This document shows, piece after piece, positions 34,266 through 42,258 of a DNA stretch of 64,000 nucleotides; the first letter of the stretch is position 1; each line of letters begins with the position of its first letter. This DNA is from Hymenobacter cheonanensis (GTDB lineage Bacteria > Bacteroidota > Bacteroidia > Cytophagales > Hymenobacteraceae): contig NZ_JAUQSW010000004.1 of the NCBI RefSeq assembly GCF_030581075.1, forward strand, positions 433,874 through 497,873. Reading direction: 5' to 3'. The notes under the pieces are model-generated. The model was not told where the DNA came from. It did no database searches and saw nothing but the letters and a program-made list of their open reading frames with translations. Both the position numbers and the translations under genes were made by a program.

Positions 34266-36245
34266 CTACTGATACCCATACTGCACCACGCTGGGCTGGC
34301 CAAAGCTGAAATCGGAGAAATTATACGAGTCGCGGTTGCTCTCAAACAGGCGCGTGCCATTGGCGTTGAGCTGGCCGCGCGGGTAGTAGCCCAGCAGAAT
34401 CTGGAAGGTGCGCAGCACCGTCAGCTCGTTGCGGAAGCGCAAACCCAGGCCGAAGCCCGTGTAGGGTGCATCGCCGCCGAAGGGCGAGCCGCCCCCGATG
34501 CGCTCGTTTACCACGGCCATATCGGCAAAGGCGAGGATGGCCACCCGGAAACCCAGCAGCGAAAGCGGCGTGTACACGGTGCCCTCGTAGTTGGCCAGCA
34601 GGCGGCTGGTGGCCAGTATCTGGCCGGTGGGCTGAAAGCCGCGCACGCCGTCGGGGTTGCTGTTGATGCCCGAGAGCAGCACCTCGGCCGGGTAGCGGTT
34701 GAAGCCCGCCGTAACGCGGGTGCTCAGCAGGTGGCGGCTCTGGTAGTTGCCCATGCGGTAGCGCCGCGTGAAGTACAGAAACTGCCCGCTCAGCAGGCCC
34801 TGCTCCCAGCCGCCATCGTTCACGCGCTGAAACGTGCCAAAGTCGAGGCTGCCGTAGAGATAGCCCTGGCGCTCGGAGTAGCCAGCCGCCGCAATGCGGG
34901 CATCAACGTAGCGGCGCGGGCCCGACGTATTATTCTCAAGCCCCGCCGTGAGGCTGAGCAGCGTGCCGGCCGGCACGTCTTCGGTACGGCCAAAGCCAAA
35001 GAGGTACTTATCCTTGTAGTAGCGGCGCACCGAGTAGCCCACCGCCCCTAGCACCAGGGTACGGGTGCGGTCGTCGGGGCTGCCGGCGGGGTTTTCGGGG
35101 GTAGCGGTGGGGTTGGTGGTGTGGTTTTCGTGGGCCACGCTGGCCGCCACAATGAGGCGGCCGGGGTTCTCGTAGCCCAGGTCGTAGGAGCGCAGTCGGA
35201 AGGCGCGACCTACCCACAGGCTCTGGCTGGTGAAGGAGCGCACCCGAAAGTTAGGCAGCTGGTTGGGCAAAGGGGGCGCGTCGCGGGGCAGCACAATGCG
35301 CAGGTTGTTTACATCGGCCGTAAAAGCGCCGGCCCAGCGGGCGCTGGGGGAGTAGAAGTCGCGCCGCACCGACAGGCCGCCCGAGTGCGACTCAAACTCG
35401 TTGAAATAATGCCCCTCGGCGTACACGAAGTTGCGAAACGGCACCCGGTAGTTGGCCTCGTAGCCCCAGGTCTGGGGCAAGTCGCGGCCGTATTGGTAGC
35501 GGTTGTCGAGGCGGTGGCCCAGCCCCAGAAAATTCTGGTCGCCGAGCGTCACGATGGCCTGGTTGGGGCCGCCGCGCAGCTCGTAGCCCGCCGTAATGCT
35601 GAATACATCGGTGGTATAGACCTGAATGTCCACGCTGTCGCGGGTGGCAGTGCGCTCGTTCACGAGCACCCTGGCGTCCAGAATCTCATCGGTTTGGCGC
35701 AGCAGGCGCTCGCTTTCGGCCAGAGCCTGGGGCAGCAGCGGCTGGCCCGGCCGAAACAGCAGCACCTGCCGGATGCGCGAGCGCGCCGTGCGGATGTGCA
35801 GCGCATTGCCCGACTTTTCGAGAAAGGTGCGCGGCTGGCGCAGCGAGTCGTTGAGGCTGTAGCCAAAGGCATCGAAAGGCGTGATAGTGACGCGGCGCAC
35901 AATCTTGAAATTGTGCTGGTCGAACTGCCGGTTCAGCAGCACCGCGTCGAGGCCGTGGTCTTCTTCCCGCGGCTTGGTAAGCCGGAAAAAAGCCTGCAAT
36001 GCCTTGCCCATAATGGTTTTGCGCTGCGTGTAGCGCTGCAAGCTCAGGCGCACGCGCTCCTCGTCGAAGCGCCGGCCCAGCGAGTCGGCGGGCGGGCCAG
36101 TGGTGCCCCGGGCCGCGTGCAGCGAATCGGGCGGCACGGCCGCGCGCGGGCTAAAGGTCGGCGTTTGGGCCTGCGCACGGGCTAGCCCGCCAAGCAGCAG
36201 CCAGCCAAGCAACACCAATAAGCGACGGGCAGAAATAGTAAGCAT
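34266..36245 (-). CDS. Outer-membrane beta-barrel protein, BamA/TamA-like
   Basis: About 659 residues from the chosen ATG (MLTISARRLLVLLGWLLL, a good signal peptide); an ATG 24 bases upstream is possible. After the signal comes a POTRA-like segment (HIRTARSRIRQVLLFRPGQPLLPQALAESERLLRQTDEILDARV) and then a region rich in alternating aromatic/polar strands with GFGLGLRFRNEL and an end of YGYQ. This looks like an Omp85-superfamily or related barrel found in Cytophagales. Cargo unknown. Confidence 0.75.
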   Translation of the reverse strand: MLTISARRLLVLLGWLLLGGLARAQAQTPTFSPRAAVPPDSLHAARGTTGPPADSLGRRFDEERVRLSLQRYTQRKTIMGKALQAFFRLTKPREEDHGLDAVLLNRQFDQHNFKIVRRVTITPFDAFGYSLNDSLRQPRTFLEKSGNALHIRTARSRIRQVLLFRPGQPLLPQALAESERLLRQTDEILDARVLVNERTATRDSVDIQVYTTDVFSITAGYELRGGPNQAIVTLGDQNFLGLGHRLDNRYQYGRDLPQTWGYEANYRVPFRNFVYAEGHYFNEFESHSGGLSVRRDFYSPSARWAGAFTADVNNLRIVLPRDAPPLPNQLPNFRVRSFTSQSLWVGRAFRLRSYDLGYENPGRLIVAASVAHENHTTNPTATPENPAGSPDDRTRTLVLGAVGYSVRRYYKDKYLFGFGRTEDVPAGTLLSLTAGLENNTSGPRRYVDARIAAAGYSERQGYLYGSLDFGTFQRVNDGGWEQGLLSGQFLYFTRRYRMGNYQSRHLLSTRVTAGFNRYPAEVLLSGINSNPDGVRGFQPTGQILATSRLLANYEGTVYTPLSLLGFRVAILAFADMAVVNERIGGGSPFGGDAPYTGFGLGLRFRNELTVLRTFQILLGYYPRGQLNANGTRLFESNRDSYNFSDFSFGQPSVVQYGYQ

Positions 36246-36429
36246 CGGGCGCAGCAGCACTACGCGCAAGATACGGCGCCGGGGTGAGGTTTGGGGTGCT
36301 ACGGGCCTGGCTAGGTGCCGGAAGAAGTAAGCCGGACAGGAAACTTTTTCTAAAAAAATTAGCTTATCAAAAGCTTGCTCATCTCAATAGCCAGCGCTAC
36401 TTTTACCCCCGCTAACCCCCTTCGCTAAC

Positions 36430-37698
36430 ATGAACGAGCGCATTCAGGAAAAGCTAAGCATCTTAGCCGACGCCGCCAAGTACGACGTGTCGTGCAGCAG
36501 CAGCGGCGGCAAGCGCAAAAACGAGCAAAAAGGCCTCGGCAACGCCGAGGGCATGGGCATTTGCCACAGCTTTACCGAGGATGGCCGCTGCGTGAGCCTG
36601 CTGAAAATTCTGCTCACCAACCATTGCATCTTCGACTGTGCCTACTGCGTGTCGCGCCGCTCGAACGATGTGAAGCGCGCCGCCTTCACGGTGGAGGAAG
36701 TAGTGGATTTGACCATCAACTTTTACCGCCGCAACTACATTGAGGGGTTATTTTTGAGTAGCGGCATTTTCTCCTCGCCTGATTACACCATGGAGCGCCT
36801 CGTGCGCATTGTGCGCACGCTGCGCACCGAGCACAATTTCAACGGCTACATCCACGTCAAAACCATTCCGGGCGCCTCGCCCGAGCTGATTGCCGAAGCC
36901 GGCCTCTATGCCGACCGCCTGAGCGTGAACATTGAATTGCCTTCGGAGCTGGCCTTGCAAAACCTGGCGCCGGAGAAAAACTACGCTGAAATTCTGACCC
37001 CGATGGGCCAGATTCGGGATGGCATTATTCAGAACAAGGAGGAAAAGGCGCTCTTCAAGAAAGTGCCGCAGTTTGCTACCGCCGGCCAAAGCACGCAGCT
37101 CATTGTGGGGGCTAGCGACGAGAACGACCTGCAGATTATCAAGCTCTCGGATAGCCTCTACCAAGGCTATGGCCTGAAGCGCGTGTACTACTCGGGCTAC
37201 GTGCCCATTACCGACGATGCACGCCTGCCGCAGGTGACCCAGCCGCCGCTGGTGCGCGAGCACCGCCTGTACCAAACCGACTGGCTGATGCGCTTTTACG
37301 GCTTCGAGGCCGACGAAATACTCGACCCTGCGCACCCGTACCTCGACCTCGAAATTGACCCCAAGCTGGCCTGGGCGCTGCGCAACCGCCACCTGTTTCC
37401 GGTGGATGTGAACGTGGCCGACCGGGCCATGATACTGCGCATTCCGGGCGTAGGCGCCCGCTCGGCCGAGCGCATTGTGCAAGCCCGGCGCTTCACGAGC
37501 CTCACGGCCGAGCACCTTATCCAGTTTGGGGTGGTGATGAAGCGGGCCAAGCACTTTCTCACGGCTAGGGGCATGGCGCCGGCCCGGCTGGGCGAGCTGG
37601 ATGCGCAGGCCGTGCGCCGCCAGATTTTGTTCGGGGGCAAGGCTTCGCGCTCGGCCCTAATTACGCAGCAGCTCGATTTATTTGCCACTGCCAGCTAG
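36430..37698 (+). CDS. Radical-SAM putative DNA modification/repair protein (UDG-linked family)
   Basis: 422 residues. The radical-SAM cluster motif is CIFDCAYC (Cys66, 70, 73), followed by the family stretch VSRRSNDVKRAAFT and GLFLSSGIFSSPDYTMERL; near the C-terminus a helix-hairpin-helix (IPGVGARSAERIVQAR, from about residue 338) suggests DNA contact. This is the family known as putative DNA modification/repair radical SAM protein, normally encoded beside a DUF4130/uracil-glycosylase-linked protein. The partner is present here, but 1.7 kb downstream (39407). The chemistry is not established for the family. Confidence 0.92.
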   Translation: MNERIQEKLSILADAAKYDVSCSSSGGKRKNEQKGLGNAEGMGICHSFTEDGRCVSLLKILLTNHCIFDCAYCVSRRSNDVKRAAFTVEEVVDLTINFYRRNYIEGLFLSSGIFSSPDYTMERLVRIVRTLRTEHNFNGYIHVKTIPGASPELIAEAGLYADRLSVNIELPSELALQNLAPEKNYAEILTPMGQIRDGIIQNKEEKALFKKVPQFATAGQSTQLIVGASDENDLQIIKLSDSLYQGYGLKRVYYSGYVPITDDARLPQVTQPPLVREHRLYQTDWLMRFYGFEADEILDPAHPYLDLEIDPKLAWALRNRHLFPVDVNVADRAMILRIPGVGARSAERIVQARRFTSLTAEHLIQFGVVMKRAKHFLTARGMAPARLGELDAQAVRRQILFGGKASRSALITQQLDLFATAS

Positions 37699-37806
37699 GG
37701 CGGTGGGCGGCGCAGGGCCGGCCATCCGTCGAGTAAACCAGGTTGAAACAGGTAAGTAGTTGGTACTTCGGGCCAACCCTTTTTGCGCCCGATGGCTTTT
37801 GTCTCT

Positions 37807-38187
37807 ATGAAAAATTACGTGTTTGCCGCCCTGGCCCTCGGGGCTACCAGCTGCCTGAATGTGGGCCCCGACACCTGCAATACCACCCTGCTGACGCCCG
37901 TAACGAGCGTGAGCGGCCCCAAAACGATTGCCGTCAACCAGCCGGCCGTGTACTCGCTTGTTTATGCGCCGGCCGGCGGCTGCGGCACGCTGGCCAACGT
38001 AGCGGAACAAGCTGCCGGCAACGTCCGCGCGGTGAGCGTCAATGTCAACTACGCCAGCTGCACCTGCGCCACAACAGCCACCCTGGCCCAGGCTACCTAC
38101 ACATTTCAGCCCAGCCAGGCTGGCACGTACTACCTCAAGTTTGTGGGCAATAACAGCTACCTCATCGATACGCTGGTGGTGCAGTAG
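37807..38187 (+). CDS. Small lipoprotein with Ig-like or beta-sandwich domain
   Basis: 126 residues from the ATG giving MKNYVFAALALGATSC, a lipoprotein signal with Cys16 as acceptor. The rest is rich in Thr, Val and Ser with Cys residues (CNTT, GGCGT, SCTC) and ends in a typical beta-sandwich pattern (YTFQPSQAGTYYLKFVGNNSYLIDTLVV). It lies between the radical-SAM gene and its DUF4130 partner. Function unknown. Confidence 0.7.
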   Translation: MKNYVFAALALGATSCLNVGPDTCNTTLLTPVTSVSGPKTIAVNQPAVYSLVYAPAGGCGTLANVAEQAAGNVRAVSVNVNYASCTCATTATLAQATYTFQPSQAGTYYLKFVGNNSYLIDTLVVQ

Positions 38188-38249
38188 CCACCCGCGCTAG
38201 GCTGCCGGGGGCGGTTGCGCCCGGAATTTCAACTGGTTCATTTTCACTC

Positions 38250-38471
38250 ATGAAAATCACCCATCGCGCACTCGCCGACGCGTCGGCACCCGTTAGTATC
38301 GCGGCCGAACCGGCGGGCAGTTCTGCTGCCCTAGCGGGTAGCCCCGACAAGGCCCCGCGCTTGTCGTGCTGCTGCCGCATTTCGGAGCTGCTGCCGCTGG
38401 TGCGCCAGCTGCACGATGCCGCCCGCGCCGCCCGGCAGGCCAGCGAGGCTCAGCCCGGCGTGGCCGCCTGA
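38250..38471 (+). CDS. Possible small protein with CCC motif
   Basis: 73 residues: an Ala/Ser-rich first half, then RLSCCCRISELLPLVRQLHDAARAARQ, which would form a helix. No signal or domain recognised. It is in line with its neighbours (63 bases after the lipoprotein, 43 before the hydrolase), but the composition is also what chance frames show in GC-rich DNA, so it may not be real. Confidence 0.4.
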   Translation: MKITHRALADASAPVSIAAEPAGSSAALAGSPDKAPRLSCCCRISELLPLVRQLHDAARAARQASEAQPGVAA

Positions 38472-38514
38472 GAAGCTTCACAACCTTTGGCCCAGCGGCT
38501 AGGGTATAAGCACC

Positions 38515-39390
38515 ATGCAGTACCCGCTTACGCACCACTACGTGCCCACCAATGGCCTGCGGCTGCACGTGGGGCAGGCTGGCCCGGCCGATGGCCCGCT
38601 CGTGGTGCTCCTGCACGGCTTTCCTGAGTATTGGGCCAGTTGGCGGGCGCAGCTGGGGGCACTCGCAGCCGCTGGCTACCGCGTGTGGGCCCCCGACCAG
38701 CGCGGCTACAACCTGAGCGATAAGCCGCTGGGTATCGCATCCTACGCCTTGCCGACCCTGGCGGCCGACGTTATAGGCCTGCTCGATGCGGCGGGCGTGG
38801 CGCAAGCCAGCATCATTGGCCACGACTGGGGCGGTATTGTGGCGTGGTACCTAGCTGCGCATTACCCTAGCCGGGTGGCGTGCACCACCATCATCAATGT
38901 ACCGCACCCGGCCGTGGTGCTGCCCAATCTCTGGCGGGTGCCGGGCCAGCTGGCGCGCAGTTGGTACATCGCCTTTTTCCAGCTGCCGGGGCTGCCCGAG
39001 CGCCTGGCGCGGCGGCGCAACTGGCGCTTTGGCGAGCAAGCGCTGCGGGGCACCAGCCGGCCTGGCACCTTCAGCGCCGCCGAGGTGGCGCGCTACAAGG
39101 TGGCCTGGGCGCAGCCCGGCGCGCTCACGGCTATGCTCAACTGGTACCGGGCGCTGCGGCTGCCTGCTGCGGGGCCGTGGCCGCGCATTCGGGGGGCGGT
39201 GCAGATTATCTGGGGCCGGCACGATGCTTTTCTGGATGCCCGGCTAGCCCGGCTCAGCCTGCGCGAGTGCGCGCACGGCCAATTGCACTACTTCCCGCAC
39301 GCTACCCACTGGGTGCAGCTCGAAGAAGCGGCGGCAGTGAACGACCTGCTTTTAAAATTCTTAGCCCAGCCTTTGCCGGCTAGCGCCTGA
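38515..39390 (+). CDS. Alpha/beta hydrolase, epoxide hydrolase-like
   Basis: 291 residues. The oxyanion motif HGFPEYWASWRAQL, the nucleophile elbow GHDWGG (Asp nucleophile, as in epoxide hydrolases and haloalkane dehalogenases), the acid in WGRHDAFLD and the base in HATHWVQLEE are all in place. Cap residues include RGYNLSDKP. An Asp rather than Ser nucleophile points to epoxide or halide substrates; the natural substrate is unknown. It lies 17 bases before the DUF4130 gene, so the two may be co-transcribed. Confidence 0.88.
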   Translation: MQYPLTHHYVPTNGLRLHVGQAGPADGPLVVLLHGFPEYWASWRAQLGALAAAGYRVWAPDQRGYNLSDKPLGIASYALPTLAADVIGLLDAAGVAQASIIGHDWGGIVAWYLAAHYPSRVACTTIINVPHPAVVLPNLWRVPGQLARSWYIAFFQLPGLPERLARRRNWRFGEQALRGTSRPGTFSAAEVARYKVAWAQPGALTAMLNWYRALRLPAAGPWPRIRGAVQIIWGRHDAFLDARLARLSLRECAHGQLHYFPHATHWVQLEEAAAVNDLLLKFLAQPLPASA

Positions 39391-39406
39391 TTAACAGCCT
39401 ATTCGC

Positions 39407-40333
39407 GTGAGCCGACTTACTCCTCTTCGCCGCCCGGCGGCCAGCACGGCCGTGGGCCCGGTAGCCGCCCGCCCGCCCGCGCCCGAGCTGCACAACCCAC
39501 CCGCCGACTATACCTACGACGGTAGTTTCGAAGGCCTGCTCACGGTGCTGTTTCGCATCTACGACCGCCGCTCGGCCCCCAATAGCATTCAGCCCGCAGG
39601 CACCGCACAAGGGGGCTTGTTTGCCCAAACCGTGGCCATCGACACCGACGAGGCCCTGGCCACCCGCACCTGGGATGGCCTGCTGCGCTTTATGCCCGAG
39701 CCGGCCCGGGCGCGCCTCTACCACGTGTTTTTGAGCGAGGATGCGGAGCGCGAGCTGCTCATTTTTCGCTACGCCGACCTGGCCCTGCGCACGGGCCGCG
39801 ACATCTCGGAAAACTACGCCGATGCCACCGTGCGCCGCTGCCAGCGCCTGGCCCAGCAGCTCTTTCGCGAAAAGCACCGTATGGAGGCCTTCGTGCGCTT
39901 CGAGAAGGCGCACGACGGGCTGTTTCACGCCACCATCGAGCCCGATTTTGACACCTTGCCGCTCATCGCCAGCCACTTCACCAAGCGCTACGCCGACCAG
40001 CGCTGGCTGATTTTTGACCGCCGCCGCCACTACGGCCTGTACTATGACCTCACCCACACCACCATCGTGGAGTTTGAAGCCAGCGGGGGGGCTAGCCCCC
40101 GCCGGGGCGAGGTGTCGGCCACGGTGCTCGACGAGCGCGAGCCGCTCTTCAAAATCCTGTGGCAGGCATACTTCGACCACGTCAACATTCCGGAGCGTAA
40201 AAACCTCAAGCTGCACCAGCGCCACATTCCGAAGCGCTATTGGAAGTACTTGAGCGAGAAGCAGCCCCGCGAGCGCCGCTTCGAGCCCATCAAGAACAAG
40301 CGCCCGCCCGGGCCGCCTGCGCTGCCCGGCTAG
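39407..40333 (+). CDS. DUF4130-family putative DNA repair protein, partner of the radical-SAM protein
   Basis: 308 residues from a GTG. The conserved start YTYDGSFEGLLTVLFRIYDRR and the region DYADLALRTG-like (FRYADLALRTGRDISENYA), KEKHRMEAFVRFEK (here REKHRMEAFVRFEK), and DHVNIPERKNLKLHQRHIPKRYWKYLSEK are diagnostic of the family that accompanies the UDG-linked radical-SAM protein. In some genomes it is fused to a uracil-DNA glycosylase; this one ends in a short basic Pro-rich tail with no glycosylase domain. Role inferred only from partner and family. Confidence 0.9.
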   Translation: MSRLTPLRRPAASTAVGPVAARPPAPELHNPPADYTYDGSFEGLLTVLFRIYDRRSAPNSIQPAGTAQGGLFAQTVAIDTDEALATRTWDGLLRFMPEPARARLYHVFLSEDAERELLIFRYADLALRTGRDISENYADATVRRCQRLAQQLFREKHRMEAFVRFEKAHDGLFHATIEPDFDTLPLIASHFTKRYADQRWLIFDRRRHYGLYYDLTHTTIVEFEASGGASPRRGEVSATVLDEREPLFKILWQAYFDHVNIPERKNLKLHQRHIPKRYWKYLSEKQPRERRFEPIKNKRPPGPPALPG

Positions 40334-40383
40334 CCTTACCTTGCGGCCCGAACAACGCGGCTCGCTGTGGGCTACTATTTTTA

Positions 40384-41238
40384 ATGCAGACAACGCTGGT
40401 ATTTGGGGCCTCGGGCCAACTAGGGCAGTGCCTGGCGCACGTGGCGCAGGAAAAAGGACTGAGCGGACTGGTTTTTCCGCCCGAAGCCCAGGCTAATATC
40501 CTGGACCCTGGCGGCCTGCGCGCGCTGTTTGAGCAGCACCGCCCGGCCTACGCCATCAACTGCGCCGCCTACACGGCCGTCGACAAGGCCGAGGACGAGT
40601 TGGCCCTGGCCCGCCGTGTAAACCGCGACGGCGCCGAGAATCTGGCCCGGCTCTGCGGCGAATTCAACGCCACGCTCATCCAGATTTCGACCGACTTTGT
40701 GTTTGCCGGCACCGGCAACCAGCCGCTGGTGGAAACCGACGAGGCCGCGCCCATCAGCGTGTATGGCCTCACCAAGCTGGAGGGCGAGCAGGTAATTCCG
40801 GCCCTGGCGCCTCGCTATTTCATCTTGCGCACCAGCTGGCTGTACTCCGAGTTTGCGGGCAACTTCGTGAAAACCATGCTCAAGCTGGGCCGCGAGCGCG
40901 ACGAGCTGCGCATTATCTGGGACCAGGTGGGCACGCCCTGCTACGCCATCGACCTGGCCGGCTGCATTCTGCACATTATCGAGAGCGAAAGCTCGGCCTA
41001 CGGCCTCTACCACTACAGCAATGAGGGCCTGACCTCGTGGTACGACTTTGCCACGGCCATTTTCGAGCTGGCCCACCTGCCGGTGAAAGCCGTGCCCATC
41101 CGCACCGCCGAGTACCCCACCAAAGCTTCCCGCCCGGCCTACTCCGTACTGGATAAAAGCAAGGTGAAGCAGGCGCTGGGGGTGGCCATTCCGCACTGGC
41201 GCACGAGCCTGCAAACCTGCCTGGCGCGGTTGATGTAA
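40384..41238 (+). CDS. rmlD: dTDP-4-dehydrorhamnose reductase
   Basis: 284 residues, extended short-chain reductase making dTDP-L-rhamnose. NAD(P) motif GASGQLGQ, catalytic YGLTK (YxxxK), and substrate segment RTSWLYSEFAGNFVKTML. The ATG (MQTTLVFGAS) puts the Rossmann motif at the usual place; the open frame upstream is not part of the protein. No rmlA, B or C in the window, so this is either a stand-alone copy or part of a dispersed pathway. Confidence 0.93.
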   Translation: MQTTLVFGASGQLGQCLAHVAQEKGLSGLVFPPEAQANILDPGGLRALFEQHRPAYAINCAAYTAVDKAEDELALARRVNRDGAENLARLCGEFNATLIQISTDFVFAGTGNQPLVETDEAAPISVYGLTKLEGEQVIPALAPRYFILRTSWLYSEFAGNFVKTMLKLGRERDELRIIWDQVGTPCYAIDLAGCILHIIESESSAYGLYHYSNEGLTSWYDFATAIFELAHLPVKAVPIRTAEYPTKASRPAYSVLDKSKVKQALGVAIPHWRTSLQTCLARLM

Positions 41239-41435
41239 GCCGGGCGGATAGCCGGTAGCTTGTGTATGCTTCTGAAAAGCAGAAGGATGACTTGCGGCCG
41301 GGAGCGGGCTGCTTGCCTGCCCGCATCCTGCCGGGGTGAAGTTGCCGGGTAACGCGGGCGGGAGCGTCTTCAGGTCAGTTTTTTATAAATAAGCGCTGAT
41401 TAACGCCGGGCGCTTCATTCGCTGCCGCGCCGCGT

Positions 41436-41443
41436 TATCTTCG
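41436..41443 (+). promoter_or_regulatory. Candidate -7 box upstream of the BLUF gene
   Basis: TATCTTCG differs by one base from TAnnTTTG and lies 23 bases before the BLUF start codon. No clear -33 element. Confidence 0.35.
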
Positions 41444-41466
41444 CCGGCGACTTTGCTTTTTGCCCT

Positions 41467-41928
41467 ATGTCCCTCTACCACCTCATTTACGAAAGCCGCG
41501 CCACGCAGTCGTTTACAGACCGCGATTTGCTGGAGCTGCTGCGCCACTCGCGGGGCTTTAATGCGCAGCGAAACCTCACGGGCTTGCTGCTGTACTCGCC
41601 CGGCGGACGCTTTTTGCAGGTGCTGGAAGGGGCACAGGCCGAGGTGGAAGCCGTGTACCAGCGCATCAGCCAGGATGCGCGCCACACGGCCTGTGTGGTG
41701 CTGCTGGCGGGGCCGCTGGCCACCCGGCGCTTTGCCGAGTGGCGCATGGGCTTCCGGGCCACGCGCCACCTCACCGACCTGGCCGCCCTGCTAGGCCACG
41801 TCGATACCGCGTCGCCCGATTTCCTGCTCCCCCTGCTGCCCAAGCTGTCAACTTCGCTGCTAGACCGGATTTTCGACTACGTGCACCACGTGCCGGTGCA
41901 CGCGCTGCTGGAAGAGCAAGCCGCATAG
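41467..41928 (+). CDS. BLUF-domain blue-light photoreceptor
   Basis: 153 residues. BLUF proteins bind FAD and sense blue light by a hydrogen-bond switch. The key residues are all found: Tyr8 (LIYESRA), Asn32, Gln51 (FLQVLEG), Trp92 and Met94 (EWRMGF). The sequence follows cyanobacterial PixD/Slr1694 closely through the first 95 residues. The C-terminal 50 residues are a short helical extension with no effector domain, so it would signal through a protein partner, as PixD does. No obvious partner adjoins. Confidence 0.93.
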   Translation: MSLYHLIYESRATQSFTDRDLLELLRHSRGFNAQRNLTGLLLYSPGGRFLQVLEGAQAEVEAVYQRISQDARHTACVVLLAGPLATRRFAEWRMGFRATRHLTDLAALLGHVDTASPDFLLPLLPKLSTSLLDRIFDYVHHVPVHALLEEQAA

Positions 41929-41956
41929 CGCCGGCGCCACCGCTCAATAAGTGGGC

Positions 41957-42190
41957 CTACGCGCCCGGCTCGGGGCGCCGCGCCAGCACCACCAGCAGGA
42001 TAATCTGGTGCGCATCTTTAGGCGAAAGCTTGTTCTCAAACGTGTCGAGGTCATAGCCCCTGGCCAGCCAGGCTTTCACTTCGGGAAAGGCCAATATCTC
42101 GGCTTTGGTGAAGGGCGGGGGCGTTACCGGCTGTTTGGGTTCGGAAAGAAAAGTAAGGAGCTTAGTGTCTGGCAGTGAAGTAGTAGCCAT
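41957..42190 (-). CDS. Hypothetical 77-residue protein
   Basis: The ATG giving MATTSLPDTKLL was chosen; the open frame runs further upstream without features. Sequence FTKAEILAFPEVKAWLARGYDLDTFENKLSPKDAHQIILLVVLA looks like a compact helical protein. It is 28 bases from the BLUF gene on the opposite strand, tail to tail, and downstream of the MFS gene on the same strand. No known domain. Function unknown. Confidence 0.6.
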   Translation of the reverse strand: MATTSLPDTKLLTFLSEPKQPVTPPPFTKAEILAFPEVKAWLARGYDLDTFENKLSPKDAHQIILLVVLARRPEPGA

Positions 42191-42258
42191 GTTGAATGGA
42201 GGGCTTATTGTAAGGTAGAGTGCGTGGCTCGGTAGGCGGGTGCCGGCCCCGAGCGGGC

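Noticed and set aside
35121..36185. 354-residue open frame opposite the outer-membrane barrel gene
   Set aside because: Composition of a shadow frame, no signal or domain, and the opposite strand has signal peptide plus barrel pattern.
39380..40393. 337-residue open frame opposite the DUF4130 gene
   Set aside because: The forward frame matches a known family throughout; the reverse frame does not.
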